This document shows, one piece after another, positions 6,972 through 10,665 of a stretch of 10,665 nt of DNA. The notes under the pieces are model-generated. The model did not search any database. It was not told the DNA's origin and saw nothing but the letters and a program-made list of their open reading frames with translations. Numbering within the stretch: position 1 is the stretch's first letter; each line of letters begins with the position of its first letter. This DNA is from DATDDB01 sp041490205 (GTDB lineage Bacteria > Pseudomonadota > Gammaproteobacteria > Burkholderiales > Gallionellaceae). The translations under genes and the position numbers were made by a program. The stretch covers positions 1 through 10,665 of the forward strand of contig JBGPSQ010000088.1 in NCBI GenBank assembly GCA_041490205.1, given 5' to 3'.

Positions 6972-7312
6972 ACCGCGTAGTCACCGGCGCGCATTACGGC
7001 CTGCGCGGCTGGCTCATGCAGCGCGTCAGCGCCGTGGTAATGGCGGCCTATGCGCTGTTCATCGCAGGCTGGGTGTTGATGAACGCGCCCGTGGGGTATG
7101 CCGCCTGGACGGCCTTGTTCTCAAACAACTTGGTGCGCTCGTTCACGCTGCTGGCACTGCTGGCGGCGTTTTTTCATGCCTGGGTCGGCGTGCGCGACAT
7201 CGTGATGGACTACGTGAAACCGGATTTCGCGCGGCTGGCGATCCATGTGCTGGTGATCCTGTCGCTGATGATGTATGCGATCTGGTCGGTGCAGATACTC
7301 TGGGGGTTGTGA
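6965..7312 (+). CDS. sdhD: Succinate dehydrogenase membrane anchor subunit
   Basis: A 115-residue second membrane anchor of complex II. Three hydrophobic segments are visible at about 19-39, 57-78 and 91-113. The SdhD signature HAWVGVRDIVMDY (71-83) is present: H71 is the expected haem ligand and D82-Y83 correspond to the conserved DY of the quinone-binding region. The start chosen is the ATG inside the last codons of sdhC, preceded by a G-rich Shine-Dalgarno (GGGGGTG); the longer frame upstream would overlap sdhC further and lacks family-like sequence. The stop overlaps the sdhA start as TGATG, so translation is coupled through the operon. Confidence 0.95.
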   Translation: MVNRVVTGAHYGLRGWLMQRVSAVVMAAYALFIAGWVLMNAPVGYAAWTALFSNNLVRSFTLLALLAAFFHAWVGVRDIVMDYVKPDFARLAIHVLVILSLMMYAIWSVQILWGL

Positions 7313-9075
7313 TGGCGGTGGCCAAGAGGACATTCGATGTGGTGGTGGTCGGCGCGGGCGGCGCGGGGATGCGCGCAGCGCTGGCTTTGTCCGAAGCGGG
7401 GCTGAAGGTGGCGGTGCTGTCAAAGGTGTTTCCCACGCGTTCGCATACGGTCGCGGCGCAGGGCGGCATTGCGGCATCCTTGGGCAATGTGACCGAGGAC
7501 AGTTGGCACTGGCACATGTACGACACCGTGAAAGGCTCGGACTACCTCGGCGACCAGGATGCCATCGAGTTCATGTGCCGCGCAGCACCCGAGGTGGTTT
7601 ACGAGCTTGAGCATTACGGCATGCCGTTCGACCGGCTCGACAGCGGAAAGATTTACCAGCGCCCGTTCGGCGGCCACATGCAGGAATACGGCAAGAACCC
7701 GGTTCAGCGCGCCTGCGCAGCGGCTGACCGCACCGGCCACGCGCTGCTGCACACGCTATACCAGCAGAACGTGCGCGCCAACACCCATTTCTTTGTCGAG
7801 TGGATGGCATTGGACCTGATCCGCGACGAGGAGGGTGAAGTGCTGGGCGTGACCGCCATGGAGATCGAGTCCGGGGAGGTGATGATATTCGAGGCGCGTG
7901 CCACCCTGTTTGCCACGGGCGGCGCCGGGCGCATTTTCGCATCCAGTACCAATGCCTATATCAATACCGGTGATGGCCTCGGCATGGCGGCACGCGCTGG
8001 CATTCCCTTGCAGGACATGGAATTCTTCCAGTTCCATCCCACCGGCGTGTATGGCGCGGGCGTGCTGATTTCCGAAGGCGTGCGCGGCGAGGGCGGTTAC
8101 CTCATCAACAAGGACGGCGAGCGCTTCATGCCGAAATACGCGCCGACCGCGAAGGACCTGGCCAGCCGCGACGTGGTGTCGCGCGCGATCGCCACCGAGA
8201 TCAAGGAGGGGCGCGGCTGCGGGCCGCACGGCGACCATGTGTTGCTCAAGGTGGACCATGTAGGCGAAGAGATTATCCGCCACCGCCTGCCCGGCATCCG
8301 CGACATCGCGATCAAGTTCGCGCATGTCGACCCGGCCAAGGCGCCCATTCCCGTGGTGCCGACCGCGCATTACATGATGGGCGGCATACCCGCCAATTAT
8401 CACGGCCAGGTTGTCGCACCCTACCATCACGGGCCGGAAGAAATCGTGCAGGGCTTTTATGCGGTGGGCGAATGCGCCTGCGTGTCGGTGCACGGCGCAA
8501 ACCGCCTGGGCTGCAACTCGCTGCTCGACCTCATCGTGTTCGGGCGCGAAGCGGCCCGCCAGATCGTCGAGGATTTGCAGCGCAACCCGCACCCCAAGCC
8601 TTTGCCGGGCGACGCGGCGGATCGTTCCCTGGCGCGGCTGGCGCGGCTCGAAGCGCAGAAGGGCGGAGAAAGCGTGGCCGAAGTGGGGGCCGAAATGCGC
8701 CGCGTCATGCAGGCCCATTGCGGAGTGTTCCGCTTTCCCGATCTGCTGGCCGAAGGCGTGGCGAAAATCATCGAAGTGGCCGAACGCGCCAAGCGCACGG
8801 AAATCGGCGACAAGAGCCGGGTGTTCAACACCGCGCGCATCGAGGCGTTGGAACTGGATAACCTGATCGAAGTGGCGCAGGCTGCCATGCATGCCGCCGC
8901 CGCGCGCGAGGAAAGCCGCGGGGCGCACGCGCGCGGCGATTTCCCGGGACGCGACGACGACAAATGGCTGAAGCACTCGCTCTACTTCAGCGAAGGGCGG
9001 CGCCTGGATTACAAACCTGTGCGCCTGAAGCCCCTCACCGTGGAATCGTTCCCGCTCAAGGCGCGCGTGTACTGA
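7312..9075 (+). CDS. sdhA: Succinate dehydrogenase flavoprotein subunit
   Basis: A 587-residue catalytic subunit (E. coli SdhA has 588) that oxidises succinate to fumarate and passes electrons to FAD on the cytoplasmic side of the inner membrane. The dinucleotide-binding loop GAGGAG lies at 14-19. SHTVAAQGG has H45 at the position that covalently binds FAD. Substrate-site residues are in FHPTG (H242), the R291 region, TAHYMMGG (H353) and HGANRLG (R398). The C-terminal domain runs complete to KARVY, with no truncation or missing key residue. The ATG within TGATG is preferred over the GTG one codon earlier; a G-rich Shine-Dalgarno precedes it. sdhB, which normally follows, is absent. Confidence 0.98.
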   Translation: MAVAKRTFDVVVVGAGGAGMRAALALSEAGLKVAVLSKVFPTRSHTVAAQGGIAASLGNVTEDSWHWHMYDTVKGSDYLGDQDAIEFMCRAAPEVVYELEHYGMPFDRLDSGKIYQRPFGGHMQEYGKNPVQRACAAADRTGHALLHTLYQQNVRANTHFFVEWMALDLIRDEEGEVLGVTAMEIESGEVMIFEARATLFATGGAGRIFASSTNAYINTGDGLGMAARAGIPLQDMEFFQFHPTGVYGAGVLISEGVRGEGGYLINKDGERFMPKYAPTAKDLASRDVVSRAIATEIKEGRGCGPHGDHVLLKVDHVGEEIIRHRLPGIRDIAIKFAHVDPAKAPIPVVPTAHYMMGGIPANYHGQVVAPYHHGPEEIVQGFYAVGECACVSVHGANRLGCNSLLDLIVFGREAARQIVEDLQRNPHPKPLPGDAADRSLARLARLEAQKGGESVAEVGAEMRRVMQAHCGVFRFPDLLAEGVAKIIEVAERAKRTEIGDKSRVFNTARIEALELDNLIEVAQAAMHAAAAREESRGAHARGDFPGRDDDKWLKHSLYFSEGRRLDYKPVRLKPLTVESFPLKARVY

Positions 9076-9302
9076 ATTCCCAACGCATGCTGTTGGTCCA
9101 GCCGCGTGTTGACCAGCATTCCGGTTGATATGCATATGGCATAAACGGCCCTACGTATATCAAAATTGGGCTATTGGTGCTAGATTATCAGGCGCAATTA
9201 CTCATCCTGCGAAAGGGGGCGTAATGCGCTGGTTCCAGTTGCACCGGATTCGAACTGCACCTCTCCGGATTTATGGCAGCGGCATGTTTTGCGAGTTGAA
9301 AC
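9076..9302. other. Gap between sdhA and the PAS/GAF sensor gene
   Basis: This gap of about 227 bp is where sdhB would usually start. It has no SdhB-like coding sequence: no Cys-rich iron-sulphur motif is seen in any frame. It contains an imperfect hairpin near its left end, an ATATGCATAT palindrome (9128-9137), AT-rich sequence that may hold a promoter, and a possible 28-codon leader ORF at its right end. No clear sigma70 promoter could be picked by eye. Confidence 0.5.
9087..9119 (+). terminator. Imperfect hairpin after sdhA, possible terminator
   Basis: ATGCTG plus GGTC (9087-9098, with a short bulge) pairs with GACCAGCAT (9111-9119) around a 12-nt GC-rich loop. It begins 11 bp after the sdhA stop codon. 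There is no T-run after it (TCCGG), so intrinsic termination would be poor; it may instead protect the 3' end of the sdhCDA message. Confidence 0.3.
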
Positions 9303-9310
9303 ATGACTAG
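9224..9310 (+). CDS. Possible 28-residue leader ORF overlapping the sensor start
   Basis: An ATG with a strong purine-rich Shine-Dalgarno (AAGGGGG, about 4 bases away) opens a 28-codon frame whose TAG lies inside the first codons of the PAS/GAF gene (8-bp overlap, ATGACTAG). The peptide is basic in its first half (MRWFQLHRIR) and resembles nothing I know. The sensor gene itself has only a weak Shine-Dalgarno, so this frame could deliver ribosomes to it by coupling. It could also be chance; no conservation can be judged here. Confidence 0.35.
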   Translation: MRWFQLHRIRTAPLRIYGSGMFCELKHD

Positions 9311-10665
9311 CAAAAACGCGCCTATAGGCGATCGCACCGCGCTGCTGTACATGCCGGGAGACGAAATCAGCCGGCAGATCAAGAATGCCCATCACGAGTG
9401 GCTGGTCGCGCTCGACACCATACAAGACCCCATTTTCATGCATGACGCGTCATACAAGGTGACGCGATCCAATCGCGCCTATGCCGACCTGGCCGGCATG
9501 TCGGTGAAGGAGGTGATCGGCAAGCCATACTATGAAATATTCCCCAAGGGTAGCGGCCCCTTGCCGCTTTGCCGCAAGCTGGTTCAGGAAGGAGGGGAGG
9601 GGGAAGAGGAGGTTCGCCTGGAAAATGGCAAGATTTACCTCTCTCGCGCCGCCGCGATTACGGACGGTGAAGGGCGCTATTTGTATTCGTTGCACATCAT
9701 GTACGACATCACCGAACGCAAGCAGATGGAGCAGGCGGTGCGCGACGGCGAGGAGCGGCTGCGGCTGGCCTTCAGCGCTGCGCACCAGGCGTGGTTTGAC
9801 CTGAACGTCCAGACCGGCATGGCCTCCATCAGCCCGGAATATGCCACCATGATGGGGTACGACCCGGAGACATTTGACGCAAATTTGAAGCATTGGCAGG
9901 AAAGCCTGCATCCCGATGAGCAGGGGGCGGTGATGAATGCCTTTTCGAGATGCGTCGAAAACGGCGGGCCGGTGTCCATCGAGTTCCGCAGGCGCACCAG
10001 GGCCGGCGACTGGATATGGCTCAGTACAGTCGCCAAGGTGGTGGAATGGGATGGACAGAAGAAGCCGTTGCGCATGATCGGCATCATGACGGACATTACC
10101 GACCGCAAGAAAGCGGAGCTGGCATTGAGCAACAGCGAGGCGCGATTCCGCTCGATGTTCGAGTCGCTGGCGGAGGGCGTTTTGCTTTACAGCCGGGGCG
10201 GCGTGATCCAACTTTCCAACCCGGCAGCCGAACGCATACTCGGCATAAGCAAGGATCAGCTCATGGGATCCAGCCAGGCGGCTCCTGGCTGGGTAGTCCG
10301 TCATGAAGACAAGATGCCCTTTGCCGCCGATGAGTTGCCGGCCACCAGAACTTTGCAATCCGGCGCGGCACTCACCAACATCGTCATCGGCCTCGAAAAA
10401 CCGTCGGGCGAATTGCAATGGCTGAACGTGAACTCGGAACCCCTTTTTGAAGCGGGCACCAAGGATGTGGCCGCCGCCATCGTGTCATTCGAGGACATCA
10501 CCCAGCGCAAGCACAGCGAAGAGCGGCTGCTCAAGCTCAACCATGCGCTGGAAACCATAGGCGAGTGCAATCGCACGCTGGTATTTGCCGAGGACGAACA
10601 GCAATTGTTGCGTGACATGTGCTCGGTGATCGTGGAAACCGGCGGCTATCATGCGGCCTGGGTGG
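9303..10665 (+). CDS. Multi-PAS/GAF sensor signalling protein, partial
   Basis: The first 454 residues are visible and the output domain lies beyond the right edge. Three PAS domains lie in series: about 32-140 (ending YDITERK), 150-270 (a PAS fold with PAC motif, ending MTDITDRKK) and 278-405 (ending FEDITQRK). A GAF domain appears to begin near 417 (ECNRTLVFAEDEQQLL then GGYHAAWV). The three D-I-T-x-R-K endings are the classic junctions to the linker helices. No membrane segment or signal peptide is visible, so it is probably cytoplasmic. Proteins of this architecture usually end in a histidine kinase or GGDEF/EAL module, and which one applies cannot be told here. The ATG is the first start after an in-frame TGA located 4 bp upstream. 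Confidence 0.9.
   Translation, partial: MTSKNAPIGDRTALLYMPGDEISRQIKNAHHEWLVALDTIQDPIFMHDASYKVTRSNRAYADLAGMSVKEVIGKPYYEIFPKGSGPLPLCRKLVQEGGEGEEEVRLENGKIYLSRAAAITDGEGRYLYSLHIMYDITERKQMEQAVRDGEERLRLAFSAAHQAWFDLNVQTGMASISPEYATMMGYDPETFDANLKHWQESLHPDEQGAVMNAFSRCVENGGPVSIEFRRRTRAGDWIWLSTVAKVVEWDGQKKPLRMIGIMTDITDRKKAELALSNSEARFRSMFESLAEGVLLYSRGGVIQLSNPAAERILGISKDQLMGSSQAAPGWVVRHEDKMPFAADELPATRTLQSGAALTNIVIGLEKPSGELQWLNVNSEPLFEAGTKDVAAAIVSFEDITQRKHSEERLLKLNHALETIGECNRTLVFAEDEQQLLRDMCSVIVETGGYHAAWV

Noticed and set aside
7756..9135. 459-codon minus-strand open frame opposite sdhA
   Set aside because: It lies wholly antisense to a clear sdhA with full family motifs, has low-complexity His/Ala/Arg-rich composition, and arises from GC-rich third positions.
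9231..9265. tRNA-like T-loop sequence (TTCGAAT) on the minus strand, possible tRNA or attachment-site fragment
   Set aside because: The bases flanking the loop do not form a proper 5-bp T-stem, and no anticodon or acceptor arms are found, so the resemblance is probably chance.
9450..10418. 322-codon minus-strand open frame opposite the PAS/GAF gene
   Set aside because: The plus strand shows three PAS domains and GAF homology throughout; the antisense frame matches no family I recognise.

Overview
The window is a chromosomal stretch that reads like a betaproteobacterium, probably Nitrosomonadales or a neighbouring order. This is inferred from protein style: the ~330-residue betaproteobacterial malate dehydrogenase, the SdhC and SdhD sequence types, an HD-GYP protein with an N-terminal DUF3391-type region, and GC-rich third codon positions. 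No species can be assigned from the sequence alone. I see no phage, transposase, CRISPR array, rRNA or complete tRNA.

The layout has two divergent halves that meet in a 111-bp gap at about 6486-6596. Leftward, in transcription order, come mdh, acs (14 bp after mdh), a short vestige of a second acs tail next to a perfect 15-bp inverted repeat, a 70-residue membrane-anchored small protein, a PhyH-family Fe(II)/2-oxoglutarate dioxygenase that overlaps it, a 278-bp gap, a DUF3391/HD-GYP protein, and a GGDEF-EAL protein that overlaps it and runs off the left edge. Rightward come sdhC, sdhD and sdhA, tightly overlapped, then a 227-bp gap, then a multi-PAS/GAF sensor protein that runs off the right edge.

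The central genes form a carbon-metabolism node. Acs activates acetate to acetyl-CoA, and malate dehydrogenase and succinate dehydrogenase are TCA-cycle steps. Both flanks carry signalling proteins: two cyclic-di-GMP family proteins on the left and a PAS/GAF sensor on the right. In the c-di-GMP pair, the HD-GYP protein has lost several predicted metal ligands, and the GGDEF domain has a broken active-site motif but keeps an I-site-like RxxD, while the EAL motifs visible in the window are intact.

The main oddities are the diverged acs C-terminal remnant just beyond the intact acs, the absence of sdhB after sdhA, the degenerate second-messenger domains, a small membrane protein coupled to an orphan dioxygenase, and a possible 28-codon leader ORF overlapping the sensor start. 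I do not see a clearly new multi-gene system; these are local anomalies in an otherwise ordinary region.
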